64,000 nt of DNA, taken from Gammaproteobacteria bacterium 13_2_20CM_66_19. GTDB taxonomy: Bacteria; Pseudomonadota; Gammaproteobacteria; Steroidobacterales; Steroidobacteraceae. The stretch covers positions 24,833-88,832 of the forward strand of contig MNCZ01000099.1 of the NCBI GenBank assembly GCA_001914695.1, read 5' to 3'. A model generated the notes under the pieces. That model did no database searches, was not told where the DNA came from, and saw only the letters and a program-made list of their open reading frames with translations. Position 1 is the stretch's first letter, and the number at the start of each line of letters is the position of its first letter. Shown here piece after piece: positions 45,255 through 54,313 of this stretch. The position numbers were made by a program, and so were the translations under genes.

Positions 45255-47011
45255 GCGGCACGGTCGCAACGACAGGCGTCGCGATCATCGCCGACGACGA
45301 GGATCTCGGCCGCCTGCTGCTCGCCGAGGCGGTCAGCGCGAGCGGACTCACGCCGCTGGCCTTCGACAACGGCGGGGCCGCACTCGAGGCCGCCCGCTCG
45401 CAGGATGTCGCGATCGTGCTCCTCGACGTCGACATGCCGGGCCTCGACGGCTACTCGGTGTGCCGCCGGCTGCGCTCGGAGCCGCGCTTCGCCACCGTGC
45501 CGATCGTGATGGTGACCGGGCACGAGGACGCCGAGGCCATCGGCCGCGCCTTTGACGCCGGAGCCACGGACTTCATCAGCAAGCCGGTCAACTGGGCCCT
45601 GCTGCCGCGACGCCTCGATTACATCCTGCGCAATGCCGCCGCCGCCGAGCGTATCGAGCGTCTCGCGTACTTCGACCCGCTCACCGGGCTGCCGAACCGC
45701 CAGTGCTGCATCGAGACCGCCGAGCGGCTCGTGCCCGAGGCGGCGCACCTTCAGGAAGCCGTGGCGATCGTGTACCTCGACCTCAACAGCTTCAAGCGGG
45801 TGAACGACACCTTCGGCCACTCGGTGGGAGATGCGGTTCTGCGTAACGTCGCCGGGAAGCTCAGCGGCGTGCTCGAGGGCTTCAGGGCCGAGAACCAGCA
45901 CCTGTCGCTCTCGCGCTTCGGCGGCGACGAGTTCGTGATCCTGCTGCGGCATCCCGCGGCGCGCGCGCGCGCCATCTCGATCGCGGAAGCCTGCGCGGCG
46001 GCGTTCAAGGAGCCGATTCTCTACGAGGGGCTGGAGTTCTACCCGGCGCCCAGCGTCGGGCTCGCCGTCTATCCGGACGACGGCGGCGACGTCGTCACCG
46101 TGCTCAAGCACGCCGACACCGCCATGTACCAGGCCAAGAGCGGCGCCGCCGAGTCGGTTGCCGTCTACACGCCTGCGATGAGCAGCCGGTTGAGCAACTG
46201 GCTCGACCTCGAGGCGCGGCTGCGCCGCGCTGTGGCCGAGGATCGCCTGCGCCTGGTGTATCAGCCCAAATTCCGTCTGCGGGACAATCAACTGGTGGGC
46301 GTCGAAGCGCTGCTGCGCTGGTGCGACTCGGAGTACGGCGATATCCCGCCGACGCGCTTCATCGAGATCGCCGAGGACAGCGGCCTGATCCTCGACATCG
46401 GCAGCTGGGTGGTGCGCGCGGTGTGCAGGCAGCTGCGCGCGTGGCTAGACCGCGGCTTCACCGTGCCGGTGGCCATCAACGTCTCGGGCAAGGACCTGCT
46501 GCATGGCGACCCGGCGCGCGTCATCGCCGAGGAGACGGCGGCGGCCATGATTCCTGCGTCTCTGATCGAGGTGGAGATCACCGAATCGGTGCTGATCAAG
46601 GACTCCGCCGCCGGGCGCACCGCGCTCAAACGGCTGCGCGAGCTCGGCTGCCGGGTCGCGCTCGATGACTTCGGCACCGGCTATTCCTCGCTCGCCTACA
46701 TCACCCGCTTTCCGCCCGACCGCATCAAGATCGACAAGGCGTTCGTGCACGACGTGGACACTGCCGCGGGCAACGCCGCCATCGCCAACGCCATCCTGTC
46801 GCTGGCCGAGAGCCTCGGGGTCACCGTGACGGCCGAGGGGATCGAGCGTCCCGGGCAGCTCGAGTGGCTGCGCTCGCGAGGCTGTCAGGAGGCGCAGGGG
46901 TTTCTCCTCGCGCGTCCGCTTTCGCCCGCGGATCTCGAGCGGCAGTTCCTCGCGCCCGCGAAGCCCACCGCGGAGGCGGAAACGCTTGCGCCGCGCTCGG
47001 GCCGGTTCTAG
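45251..47011 (+). CDS. Response regulator with GGDEF and EAL domains
   Basis: A 586-residue protein: a receiver (DDEDLGR, phosphoacceptor Asp59 in LLDVDMPGLDG, SKPV), a GGDEF domain with intact GGDEF at 224-228, and an EAL domain with intact GVEALLRW (Glu352), EITES, DDFGTGYSSL, KIDKAF and AEGIE. Both cyclic-di-GMP synthesis and hydrolysis are possible. No RxxD inhibitory site is seen in the expected place before GGDEF. The ATG overlaps the kinase stop, so kinase and regulator are translationally coupled. Confidence 0.93.
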
Positions 47012-47036
47012 CATCGGGATGAGGTACCTCCGATGC
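47011..47036 (+). promoter_or_regulatory. Hairpin over the ribosome site and start of the small lipoprotein gene
   Basis: GCATCGG (47011-47017) pairs with CCGATGC (47030-47036), and the loop holds GATGAGGTACCT. The right arm contains the ATG at 47033 and the loop contains the GAGG ribosome site. GAGGTACCTC (47021-47030) is also a perfect palindrome. Control of translation is inferred. Confidence 0.45.
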
Positions 47037-47317
47037 TCAAGACCCTCCTCACCGGCGCCTTCCTGCTCCTCACGCTCATGGCATGCGCCACGGTCGCCCC
47101 CACCCCGGCGCGCGATGTGGCGAGAGCCGCTTCGCTCGCCGCGGCCCCCCGGCGGGACTGCGTTTCCGACACGGCGACCCGGATTCCGGTGAAGGCCGAC
47201 GAGTGCGTTGGATTCGGCCAGACGTACACCCAGAACGACCTCCAGCGCACCGGCCAGCGCGAGCTGGGACCGGCGCTGCGGATGCTCGATCCCTCGCTGA
47301 CCGTGCACGGCCGCTGA
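47033..47317 (+). CDS. Small putative lipoprotein
   Basis: A 94-residue protein with a lipoprotein signal (MLKTLLTGAFLLLTLMAC, lipobox LMAC). The mature part has two more Cys (RRDCVSD and DECVGFGQTY), possibly a disulfide, and ends in a polar helix. No family is recognised. It lies 21 nt after the REC-GGDEF-EAL gene on the same strand and is convergent with truB (3 nt apart), so it closes the signalling block. Confidence 0.6.
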   Translation: MLKTLLTGAFLLLTLMACATVAPTPARDVARAASLAAAPRRDCVSDTATRIPVKADECVGFGQTYTQNDLQRTGQRELGPALRMLDPSLTVHGR

Positions 47318-47320
47318 GGC

Positions 47321-48202
47321 TCAAATCCCGGGGTTGAGAAGCCGGCGCGGTCGCACCGCGCGCCCGTCCGCCTCTCCGAGACCGAGGAACACGCCGCTGT
47401 CGTCGTACAGGCGCACCCGCGCGGGCGCTTCGGGAACCTGCGCCGGCACGCTCTGCCCCTGGAGGAGCCGGCGCGCCTCGTCCGCTTCGAGGCGCACCGC
47501 GGCGAGATGCGCGAGCGGCCAGTCGGGCGGCAGCAGCGCGGGCCAGGCTCCCCGGGCCCGCACCTCTGCCAGCGACTCGAGCGTCTGCATCGGCTCGGCT
47601 GCGAAAGGCTCGACGTAGAGTCTTCTCAGCGCGCTCACGTGGCCGCAGGTACCGAGAGCCTGCGCCAGGTCCTCGGCCAGCGCGCGAACGTAGGTGCCCT
47701 TCGAGCACAGTATCTCGAGCTCGAGGCCCGCGGTCTCGAGCCTGAGCAGCTCGAGCTCGAACAGCTCCACCTCGCGCGCCGCGCGCTCGACGGTCACCCC
47801 TGAGCGTGCGAGCCGGTAGAGAGGCTGTCCGGCGCGCTTCAGCGCCGAGTACATCGGTGGAGTCTGCTTCTGGCGGCCGCGGAACTGCGCCAGCACCGCC
47901 TCGACCGCGCCGCGCTCGAGCGGCGGCACGGGCGCGCTCGCGGTGACCGCGCCTTCCGCGTCGCCGGTCGCGGTGCGCTCGCCGAGGCTCAGCGTGAAGC
48001 GATAGCGCTTACGGGCGGCGAGGATCTCGCCGGCGATCTTGGTGGCCTCGCCGAGGCAAAGCGGCAGCATGCCGGTGGCGAGCGGGTCGAGGCTTCCGAC
48101 GTGGCCCGCCTTCGGACGCGAGAGGAGCGCCCGAACGCGCTGCAGTGCTGCATTCGACGTGAGGCCCCGCGGCTTGTCGAGCAGCAGGATGCCGCTGGGC
48201 AT
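47321..48202 (-). CDS. truB: tRNA pseudouridine(55) synthase
   Basis: A 293-residue TruB that makes the near-universal pseudouridine 55 of tRNA. It begins MPSGILLLDKPRGLTSNAAL. The catalytic Asp is in GHVGSLDPLATGMLPLCLGEATK, and the PUA-like C-terminal part ends with YDDSGVFLGLGEAD. It follows rbfA by 5 nt. Downstream, where rpsO is expected, convergent signalling genes begin. Confidence 0.96.
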   Translation of the reverse strand: MPSGILLLDKPRGLTSNAALQRVRALLSRPKAGHVGSLDPLATGMLPLCLGEATKIAGEILAARKRYRFTLSLGERTATGDAEGAVTASAPVPPLERGAVEAVLAQFRGRQKQTPPMYSALKRAGQPLYRLARSGVTVERAAREVELFELELLRLETAGLELEILCSKGTYVRALAEDLAQALGTCGHVSALRRLYVEPFAAEPMQTLESLAEVRARGAWPALLPPDWPLAHLAAVRLEADEARRLLQGQSVPAQVPEAPARVRLYDDSGVFLGLGEADGRAVRPRRLLNPGI

Positions 48203-48207
48203 GCGGG

Positions 48208-48651
48208 TCAGGGGTTGCAGCGCCCCGGGGGGCCGGCGCCGGTCTCAGGCGGCCCGGGGTCCGCGCCGGGGGCGGGTTGCGACGCCGTGGCGCCGGCGCC
48301 GGCTGGCGCGCCGGCGACCGCGCGGTTGATGAGGCTCGTGAGGCGCGCCGCGTCCTCGACGCTCTCGTCGAACACGAACTCGAGCCGCGGCGCATAGCGC
48401 AGCGCCAGCCGCCGCCCGAGCTCGCCCCGCAGGAAGCCCGCGGCGTGAGTGAGTCCGCTGCGCACCTCGTGCGGGGTGTGCTGCGAGGCAAAGGGCGTGA
48501 AGAACACGCGCGCCGTGGCCATGTCGGCCGCGATGCTCACCGCCGTGATGGTCACGTTGCCGACGCGCGGATCCTTCAGCTCGCGTGCGATCAGCGTCGC
48601 GAGCGCCCGCTGGATCTCGGACTCCAGCCGTTGGGTGCGGGCCTGCGTCAT
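48208..48651 (-). CDS. rbfA: Ribosome-binding factor A
   Basis: A 147-residue RbfA, a KH-fold 16S maturation and cold-shock factor. The ATG at 48651 overlaps the infB stop (TAATG). Family blocks: RLESEIQRALATLIARELKDPRVG, VTITAVSIAADMATARVFFT and LGRRLALRYAPRLEFVFDES. After about residue 115 an Ala/Pro/Gly-rich tail extends past the usual end. Confidence 0.93.
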   Translation of the reverse strand: MTQARTQRLESEIQRALATLIARELKDPRVGNVTITAVSIAADMATARVFFTPFASQHTPHEVRSGLTHAAGFLRGELGRRLALRYAPRLEFVFDESVEDAARLTSLINRAVAGAPAGAGATASQPAPGADPGPPETGAGPPGRCNP

Positions 48652-51230
48652 TACTGCAGGGTTCTCGCGACCTCGATGCGCGCGAAGCACTCGATCTGAT
48701 CGCCGGCGCGCACGTCCTGGTAGTTCTTGACGCCGATACCGCACTCGGTGCCGGCGCGCACCTCGTTCACGTCGTCCTTGAAGCGGCGCAGCGACTCGAG
48801 CGCGCCCTCGAAGATAACTACGTTATCGCGCAGCACGCGGATCGGATGGTTGCGCCGCACGTAGCCCTCGGTCACGAGGCAGCCCGCCACCACGCCGAAC
48901 TTGCTCGAGCGGAACACCTCGCGCACCTGCGCCACGCCCACGATCTGCTCCTTGACCTCGGGCCGCAGCATCCCGGTCATCATCTGCTTCACGTCGTCGA
49001 TGGCCTCGTAGATGATGCTGTAGTAACGCACCTCGACTCCGGTCTCCTTGACCGCCTCGCGCGCACCGGCATCGGCGCGCACGTTGAAGCCGATGACGAG
49101 CGCCTTGGAGGCCGCGGCGAGCTGCACGTCGGAGACGGTGATGCCGCCCAGGCCGCTGGCGACGATCTTCACCTGAACCTCCTCGGTGGAGAGCTTGGTG
49201 AGCGCCTCGCGCAGCGCCTCGGCGCTGCCCTGCACGTCGGCCTTGATGAGCACCGACACCAGCCCCGCCTTGTCCTCGCCGATCTGCGAGAACGCGTCCT
49301 CGCCGCGCGGTGTCTGGCGCGCGAGCTTGACGTCGCGGAACTTGCCCTGCCGGTAGAGCGCCACCTCGCGAGCTTTGCGCTCGCTCTCCACCACCAGCAG
49401 GTCATCCCCGGCGTTGGGAGCGCTCGAGAGGCCGAGTACCACCACCGGCATCGAGGGCGGCGCCTCGGTGACCGCCTTGCCGTTCTCGTCGAACATCGCG
49501 CGCACCCGCCCGTACTCGGAGCCTGCGATGATCGGATCGCCGAGGCGCAACGTACCCTTCTTCACGAGCACCGTCGCCACCGCGCCGCGCCCCTTCTCCA
49601 CGCTCGATTCGATCACCACACCGGAGGCGAGCCCGGTGCGCGGTGCGCCGAGCTCGAGAACTTCCGCCTGCAGCAGGATCGCATCGAGCAGCTGATCGAT
49701 CCCCTGTCCGGTGCGCGCCGAGACCGGCACGAACATGTTCTGCCCGCCCCAATCCTCGGAAATCACCTCGTGCTTCGAGAGCTCGGTGCGCACGCGGTCC
49801 GGGTCGGCGTCGCTCTTGTCGATCTTGTTGACGGCCACCACGATCGGCACGCCGGCCGCGCGCGCGTGCTGGACGGCCTCGATGGTCTGCGGCATCACGC
49901 CGTCGTCGGCCGCGACCACCAGCACCACGATGTCGGTGGCCTTGGCGCCACGCGCCCGCATGGCCGTGAATGCCGCGTGGCCCGGGGTATCGAGGAAGGT
50001 GATCACGCCCTTCGGGGTCTCGACGTGATAGGCGCCGATGTGCTGGGTGATGCCGCCCGCCTCGCCTGCCGCGACCTTGGTGCGGCGGATGTAGTCGAGG
50101 AGCGAGGTCTTGCCGTGGTCGACGTGACCCATGACGGTCACGACCGGCGGACGCGGCGCAACTTCCGCCTCGGCCTGCGCTCCCTGCAGGCCCTCCTCGA
50201 TCTGGTTCTCCTTGAGGACCTTCGGCGTGTGGCCCATCTCCTCGACCACGAGCACCGCGGTGTCCTGGTCGATCGGCTGGTTGATGGTGGCCATGACGCC
50301 CATGTTCATGAGCGCCTTGATAACCTCGGTCGCCTTCACGGCCATCTTCTGCGCCAGCTCCGCCACCGTGACGGTCTCGCCGACGCCGACCTCGCGCACC
50401 ACCGGTGCGGTCGGCATCTCGAATCCGTGCCGGCCCTCGGCGGCCGCCGGAACGGGGCGCGCCTTGGCGCGGCGTTTCTTCTTATAGCGCGAGCTGACGT
50501 CGCCGGTGACGTGCAGCTCCTGGCGGCCGTAGCGGGTTTGCTTGTCGTCGGCCGCGGCCGCCGGAGCGGCGGCGACGGCGGCGGCGGCGGCGGCGACGCG
50601 CTCGCGCGCGACCGGTGGGGGCGGGGGACTCGCCGGCGGGCGCTCCCGGTCGCCCTCGCGCCGCTCGTGCTCCTCGCGCTCACGCGTGCGTCGCGCCTCG
50701 TCCTCGCGGGTGCGCTGCTCGGCGGCGCGGCGGGCATCTTCGGCGGCGCGGCGGCGCGCCTCCTCCTCCTGCTCGACCCGGCGGCGGTTCTCGGCCTCGA
50801 GCCGCTCGCGCTCGCGCCGCTCGGCCTCGGCGCGCTCGCTCTCCGCGCGCGCGGCCTCCTCGACCTCGCGTCGGCGGTGATCGATCTCGTCCTGCTGCAC
50901 GCGCGCCCGCTCTTCCAGCACGTCGCGCTTGATGTAGGTACGCTTGCGGCGCACTTCCACGTTCACGGTGCGGGCGCGCCCCTGGACGCTCGCCAGCTTC
51001 AGCTCGCTCTGGGTCTTGCGCTTGAGCGTGATGCGGCGCGGCGCGCCGTCGCCGTCCGCCTCGCTCCCGTGGCTGCGGCGCAGGTGCGTCAGCAGCTCGA
51101 GCTTGGCGTCGTCGCTGATGCGCGCGTCGGGGCCCGACACCTTGATGCCGGCCTGGTCGAGCTGCACCAGCAACCGGTCGACCGGCACCTTGAGAACCTC
51201 GGCAAACTGGGAAACGGTCACTTCCGCCAT
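48651..51230 (-). CDS. infB: Translation initiation factor IF-2
   Basis: An 859-residue IF-2. The N-terminal IF2_N domain ([20 protein letters not shown]) is followed by a charged Arg/Glu helix and an Ala-rich linker encoded by GGC repeats near 50570-50600. The GTPase domain has G1 [15 protein letters not shown]3 DTPGHAAF and G4 NKID; domains II-IV complete the length, including the fMet-tRNA-binding C2 domain. It sits 4 nt after nusA. Confidence 0.97.
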   Translation of the reverse strand: MAEVTVSQFAEVLKVPVDRLLVQLDQAGIKVSGPDARISDDAKLELLTHLRRSHGSEADGDGAPRRITLKRKTQSELKLASVQGRARTVNVEVRRKRTYIKRDVLEERARVQQDEIDHRRREVEEAARAESERAEAERRERERLEAENRRRVEQEEEARRRAAEDARRAAEQRTREDEARRTREREEHERREGDRERPPASPPPPPVARERVAAAAAAVAAAPAAAADDKQTRYGRQELHVTGDVSSRYKKKRRAKARPVPAAAEGRHGFEMPTAPVVREVGVGETVTVAELAQKMAVKATEVIKALMNMGVMATINQPIDQDTAVLVVEEMGHTPKVLKENQIEEGLQGAQAEAEVAPRPPVVTVMGHVDHGKTSLLDYIRRTKVAAGEAGGITQHIGAYHVETPKGVITFLDTPGHAAFTAMRARGAKATDIVVLVVAADDGVMPQTIEAVQHARAAGVPIVVAVNKIDKSDADPDRVRTELSKHEVISEDWGGQNMFVPVSARTGQGIDQLLDAILLQAEVLELGAPRTGLASGVVIESSVEKGRGAVATVLVKKGTLRLGDPIIAGSEYGRVRAMFDENGKAVTEAPPSMPVVVLGLSSAPNAGDDLLVVESERKAREVALYRQGKFRDVKLARQTPRGEDAFSQIGEDKAGLVSVLIKADVQGSAEALREALTKLSTEEVQVKIVASGLGGITVSDVQLAAASKALVIGFNVRADAGAREAVKETGVEVRYYSIIYEAIDDVKQMMTGMLRPEVKEQIVGVAQVREVFRSSKFGVVAGCLVTEGYVRRNHPIRVLRDNVVIFEGALESLRRFKDDVNEVRAGTECGIGVKNYQDVRAGDQIECFARIEVARTLQ

Positions 51231-51234
51231 ACGC

Positions 51235-52728
51235 TTAACCTGCCTCGAACCACGGGGCGCGCGCGGTCATGATGAGCTTCGCCGCCTGGTCGGCGGCCAG
51301 CCCCTCGATGTCCGCGAGCTCGTCGACCGACTGCTCGGCGAGATCCTCGCGCGTGCGCACGCCGCGCCGCGCGAGGGTGAGCGCCAGGTCCGGGCTCATG
51401 CCCTCGAGCAGCAGCAGGTCATCGGCCGGCATCGACTGATCGAGCGTTTCTTCGCTCGCGATCGCCTGCGTGAGCAGTACGTCGCGCGCGCGATTGCGCA
51501 GCTCCTTCACGATGCCCTCGTCGAACTCCTCGATCGCGGCGATCTCGGCTTGCGGCACGTAGGCGATCTCCTCGATGGTCGAGAAGCCCTCCTGCGCGAG
51601 GATCGTGGCGACGTCCTCGTCGACGTCGAGCTGCTTCATGAAGTTCTGCACGAGTTCCTTCGCCTCCGTCTCGCTCTTGGTCTCGGCGTCGGATTCGGTC
51701 ATGACGTTGAGATCCCAGCCGCTGAGCTGGCTCGCGAGGCGGATGTTCTGGCCGCCGCGCCCGATCGCCTGCGACAGCTTGTCCTCCGCCACCGCGATGT
51801 CCATGCTGTGCGCGTCCTCGTCCACGACGATCGACATGACCTCCGCCGGCGACATGGCGTTGATCACGAACTGGGCAGGATTATCGACGTAGGGAATGAT
51901 GTCGACGCGCTCGCCGGCGATCTCGTTGGACACCGCCTGCACACGCGAGCCGCGCATGCCGACGCAGGCCCCCACCGGATCGATGCGCGGGTCGTTGCTG
52001 CGCACCGCGATCTTGGCGCGCACTCCGGGGTCGCGCGCCGCGCCGAGGATCTGGATGAGGCCCTGCCCGACCTCGGGGACTTCGAGCTTGAAGAGCTCGA
52101 TCAGAAACTCGGGCGCCGTGCGCGTCAGGAACAGCTGCGGACCGCGCGGCTCCGAGCGCACCTCCTTCAGGTACGCCTTGATGCGATCCTGGGGCTTCGC
52201 CTGCTCGCGCGGGATCATGTCGATGCGCGGCACGAAGCCTTCCGCGTTGCCGCCGAGGTCGATGTAGATGCCGTTGCGGTCGACGCGCTTGACCACCCCG
52301 CCCACCAGCGAGCCGACGCGGTCGCGGTAGGCGTCGACGACCTGGGCGCGCTCGGCCTCGCGCACTTTCTGAACGATCACCTGCTTGGCCTGCTGGGCGG
52401 CGATCCGCCCGAAGGCCACCGACTCCATAGGCTCCTCGACGTAGCCGCCCGCTTCAGCCTTGGGATCGAGCTCGAGCGCGTCCTCGAGCCGCAGCTCGTG
52501 CTCGGGCACCTCGAGCTCCTTGGAGTCGTCGGCGAACACTTTCCAGCGCCGGAAGGTCTCGTAGTCGCCGCTCTTGCGGTCGATGGCGACGCGCACGTCC
52601 CACTCCTCGCCGTGTTTCTTGCGGGTCGCGGACGCGAGCGCGGCTTCGAGCGCCTCGAAGATCACTTCCTTGTCGACGCCCTTCTCGTTGGAGACGGCGT
52701 CCACCACCATCAGGATTTCCTTGTTCAC
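51235..52728 (-). CDS. nusA: Transcription termination/antitermination factor NusA
   Basis: A 497-residue NusA with the N-terminal polymerase-binding domain, S1 ([22 protein letters not shown]), two KH domains ([18 protein letters not shown] and [17 protein letters not shown]) and two C-terminal acidic repeats, the full gammaproteobacterial form. It lies 35 nt downstream of rimP. NusA modulates pausing and intrinsic termination, which is relevant to the tandem terminators upstream of rimP. Confidence 0.97.
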   Translation of the reverse strand: MNKEILMVVDAVSNEKGVDKEVIFEALEAALASATRKKHGEEWDVRVAIDRKSGDYETFRRWKVFADDSKELEVPEHELRLEDALELDPKAEAGGYVEEPMESVAFGRIAAQQAKQVIVQKVREAERAQVVDAYRDRVGSLVGGVVKRVDRNGIYIDLGGNAEGFVPRIDMIPREQAKPQDRIKAYLKEVRSEPRGPQLFLTRTAPEFLIELFKLEVPEVGQGLIQILGAARDPGVRAKIAVRSNDPRIDPVGACVGMRGSRVQAVSNEIAGERVDIIPYVDNPAQFVINAMSPAEVMSIVVDEDAHSMDIAVAEDKLSQAIGRGGQNIRLASQLSGWDLNVMTESDAETKSETEAKELVQNFMKQLDVDEDVATILAQEGFSTIEEIAYVPQAEIAAIEEFDEGIVKELRNRARDVLLTQAIASEETLDQSMPADDLLLLEGMSPDLALTLARRGVRTREDLAEQSVDELADIEGLAADQAAKLIMTARAPWFEAG

Positions 52729-52763
52729 TGTGCCGCGTACCTCTCTAACACGCGCTTCGCCCG

Positions 52764-53225
52764 TCAGGACGCAAGCCTCGCCTCGCCAATCTCCGCAAAC
52801 CCCATCGCCACGCGCTCGCGGTCGACCTCGAGCGCGATGCCGCCCTCATCCACCGTGAGCAGCGTCCCGGTGTAGCGCCGCCGCCCGGCGCGCGGCTCCT
52901 TGAGCTCGACGAACACCCGGGAGCCGACGAAGCGCCCGAAGTGCGCCCGGGTGCGCAGCAGCCGGTCGAATCCCGGCGAGGACACCTCCAGCGTGTAGGC
53001 GGACGGGATCGGGTCCTCGACGTCGAGGAGCGAGGACACCTCGCGGCTGACGCGCTCGCAGTCATCGAGCCCGACGCCCGCTTGCGCGTCGATGTAGAGC
53101 CGCAGGAGCGAGCGGCCGTGGCCCGGGGCGTAATCGAGCTCGACGAGCTCGTACCCGAGCCGCGTGAGCAGCGGCTCGAGCAGCGCCCACAAGCGCTCGC
53201 GCAGACCTGCCGTGACCGTCTTCAT
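52764..53225 (-). CDS. rimP: Ribosome maturation factor RimP
   Basis: A 153-residue RimP, a 30S assembly factor. The ATG at 53225 ([20 protein letters not shown]) is chosen over an upstream in-frame ATG at 53282 that falls inside a terminator. Family blocks: [44 protein letters not shown] and [16 protein letters not shown]. It leads the rimP-nusA-infB-rbfA-truB operon. Confidence 0.95.
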   Translation of the reverse strand: MKTVTAGLRERLWALLEPLLTRLGYELVELDYAPGHGRSLLRLYIDAQAGVGLDDCERVSREVSSLLDVEDPIPSAYTLEVSSPGFDRLLRTRAHFGRFVGSRVFVELKEPRAGRRRYTGTLLTVDEGGIALEVDRERVAMGFAEIGEARLAS

Positions 53226-53255
53226 CGCCTTCGTTCCCGTCCGTCCCAGTGCCGC

Positions 53256-53280
53256 AAACAAAAAAAGGGCCCCAAGGCCC
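53256..53280 (-). terminator. Second tandem intrinsic terminator in the rimP leader
   Basis: On the minus strand GGGCC-TTGG-GGCCC forms a 5-bp stem followed by seven T, G, and three more T. It ends 31 nt upstream of the rimP ATG, with no promoter motif in between. Confidence 0.75.
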
Positions 53281-53284
53281 ACCG

Positions 53285-53312
53285 AAAAACAAAAAGCCCC
53301 GCGGGGGGCTTT
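53285..53312 (-). terminator. First tandem intrinsic terminator in the rimP leader
   Basis: On the minus strand AAAGCCCC and GGGGCTTT form a perfect 8-bp stem with a 4-nt loop, followed by TTTTTGTTTTT. It is a strong Rho-independent terminator placed before rimP. Its arms are symmetric, but the long T-run is on the minus strand. Confidence 0.85.
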
Positions 53313-53413
53313 CGGTCATATCTTATTCTCGGGGGCGCCGCGCTCTTTAGTCCGCTCCGCCGCGCGACACCAGCCACCCGTCCCCGCACGGCCGCAGCCC
53401 GCGCGGGGCGCGC

Positions 53414-53442
53414 ATTTTACCGGAACCGGGGCGCGCAGGGAA
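53414..53442 (-). promoter_or_regulatory. Candidate promoter for the rimP-nusA-infB operon
   Basis: On the minus strand TTCCCT (53437-53442) and TAAAAT (53414-53419) are separated by 17 nt. Transcription would start near 53407 and meet the first terminator after about 95 nt. The leader between (53313-53407) shows no tRNA. The whole gap 53226-53556 holds this leader, the terminators and the hut operator. Confidence 0.5.
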
Positions 53443-53524
53443 CAGCGCGGCAAAGGGCGCCGGGCTTCGGGCAGCGCGCCGCGCCCGGTCCTCGCCCTGG
53501 ACCCCCCGGTCTCCACCCTGGACC

Positions 53525-53534
53525 TGTATAGACA
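53525..53534. promoter_or_regulatory. HutC-type operator upstream of hutC
   Basis: The core GTATAGAC (53526-53533) fits the GntR-family half-site pattern GTnTAnAC, and the wider TGTATAGACA resembles the TTGTATxxACAA-like hut operator known from Pseudomonas. It lies 22 nt upstream of the hutC ATG, which suggests autoregulation of the hut genes with urocanate as inducer. Confidence 0.6.
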
Positions 53535-53556
53535 ACTCGGCCCTCCCGGTGCCACC

Positions 53557-54309
53557 ATGGCGCCCCTCGCAGTCCCTCGCGATCCGCCCCCAATGTCGCT
53601 GCCCCAGGCCGCCGCCCGCTACCTCCAGGTGAAGGACTTCATCCTCGAGCGGATCGCGGGCGGGGCGCTGCGTGCCGGCGAGCGCGTGCCCTCCGAGAAC
53701 GAGCTCACCCGCACCCTGACCGTCTCGCGCATGACCGCGAACCGGGCGCTCCGCGAGCTGGCCGCGGACGGGGTGCTGGTCCGGGTGGCCGGAGTCGGCA
53801 CCTTCGTCGCCGAGCAGCGCGTGCACGCCCACCCCCTCGAGGTGCGCAACATCGCCGACGAGATCCGCGCGCGCGGCAGGCAGCATCGCGTGCGCGTGCA
53901 CGCGCTCGAGTCGGTGAGCGCCTCGCGCGAGCTCGCCGAGCGCTGCGGGGTCAAGCCCGGCGCGGCGCTCGACTACTCGCTCCTCACTCATTTCGAGGAC
54001 AGCACCCCGCTCCAGGTCGAGGAGCGCTACGTCAATCCGCAGGTCGCTCCCGGCTACCTGCGCAACGACTTCTCCCACATCACGCCCCACGAGTTCCTGA
54101 TCCGCGTGGCGCCGCTGCAGCGCGCCGAGCACATCGTGCGCGCGGTGGTGCCGGAGCGGCGTATCCGCCGGCTCCTCAAGCTCGAGGGGGACGAGGCGTG
54201 CTTGCTGATCCTGCGCCGCACCTTCTCCCGCGGACGTGTCGCCAGCGTCGCCGACCTCTATCATCCCGGTTCCCGCTACGAGCTCGCGGCGAACAGCCAG
54301 CCGAGGTAG
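53557..54309 (+). CDS. hutC: Histidine utilization repressor HutC
   Basis: A 250-residue GntR/HutC-family repressor. The ATG at 53557 is used; Met13 (53593) is an alternative. The N-terminal winged helix has [31 protein letters not shown], and the UTRA effector domain includes the HVRxF-like region near [19 protein letters not shown] and [17 protein letters not shown]. In Pseudomonas HutC is released from DNA by urocanate. It lies directly upstream of hutU (4 nt gap). Confidence 0.94.
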   Translation: MAPLAVPRDPPPMSLPQAAARYLQVKDFILERIAGGALRAGERVPSENELTRTLTVSRMTANRALRELAADGVLVRVAGVGTFVAEQRVHAHPLEVRNIADEIRARGRQHRVRVHALESVSASRELAERCGVKPGAALDYSLLTHFEDSTPLQVEERYVNPQVAPGYLRNDFSHITPHEFLIRVAPLQRAEHIVRAVVPERRIRRLLKLEGDEACLLILRRTFSRGRVASVADLYHPGSRYELAANSQPR

Positions 54310-54313
54310 TGCC

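Larger units (their letters stand above)
53062..53319 (-). other. Possible leader ORF spanning both terminators ahead of rimP
   Basis: An 85-codon frame opens at ATG 53319 (preceded by GAGAATAAG), reads MTESPPRGFLFFGGPWGPFF through the two terminator hairpins, and runs into rimP in another frame. Its sequence is dictated largely by the hairpins, so it may be fortuitous. If translated, ribosomes would open the hairpins. Confidence 0.25.

Noticed and set aside
53313-53407. A tRNA (metY-like) in the rimP leader, as in E. coli
   Set aside because: No T-loop TTC-type sequence, anticodon stem or acceptor stem can be built on the minus strand.
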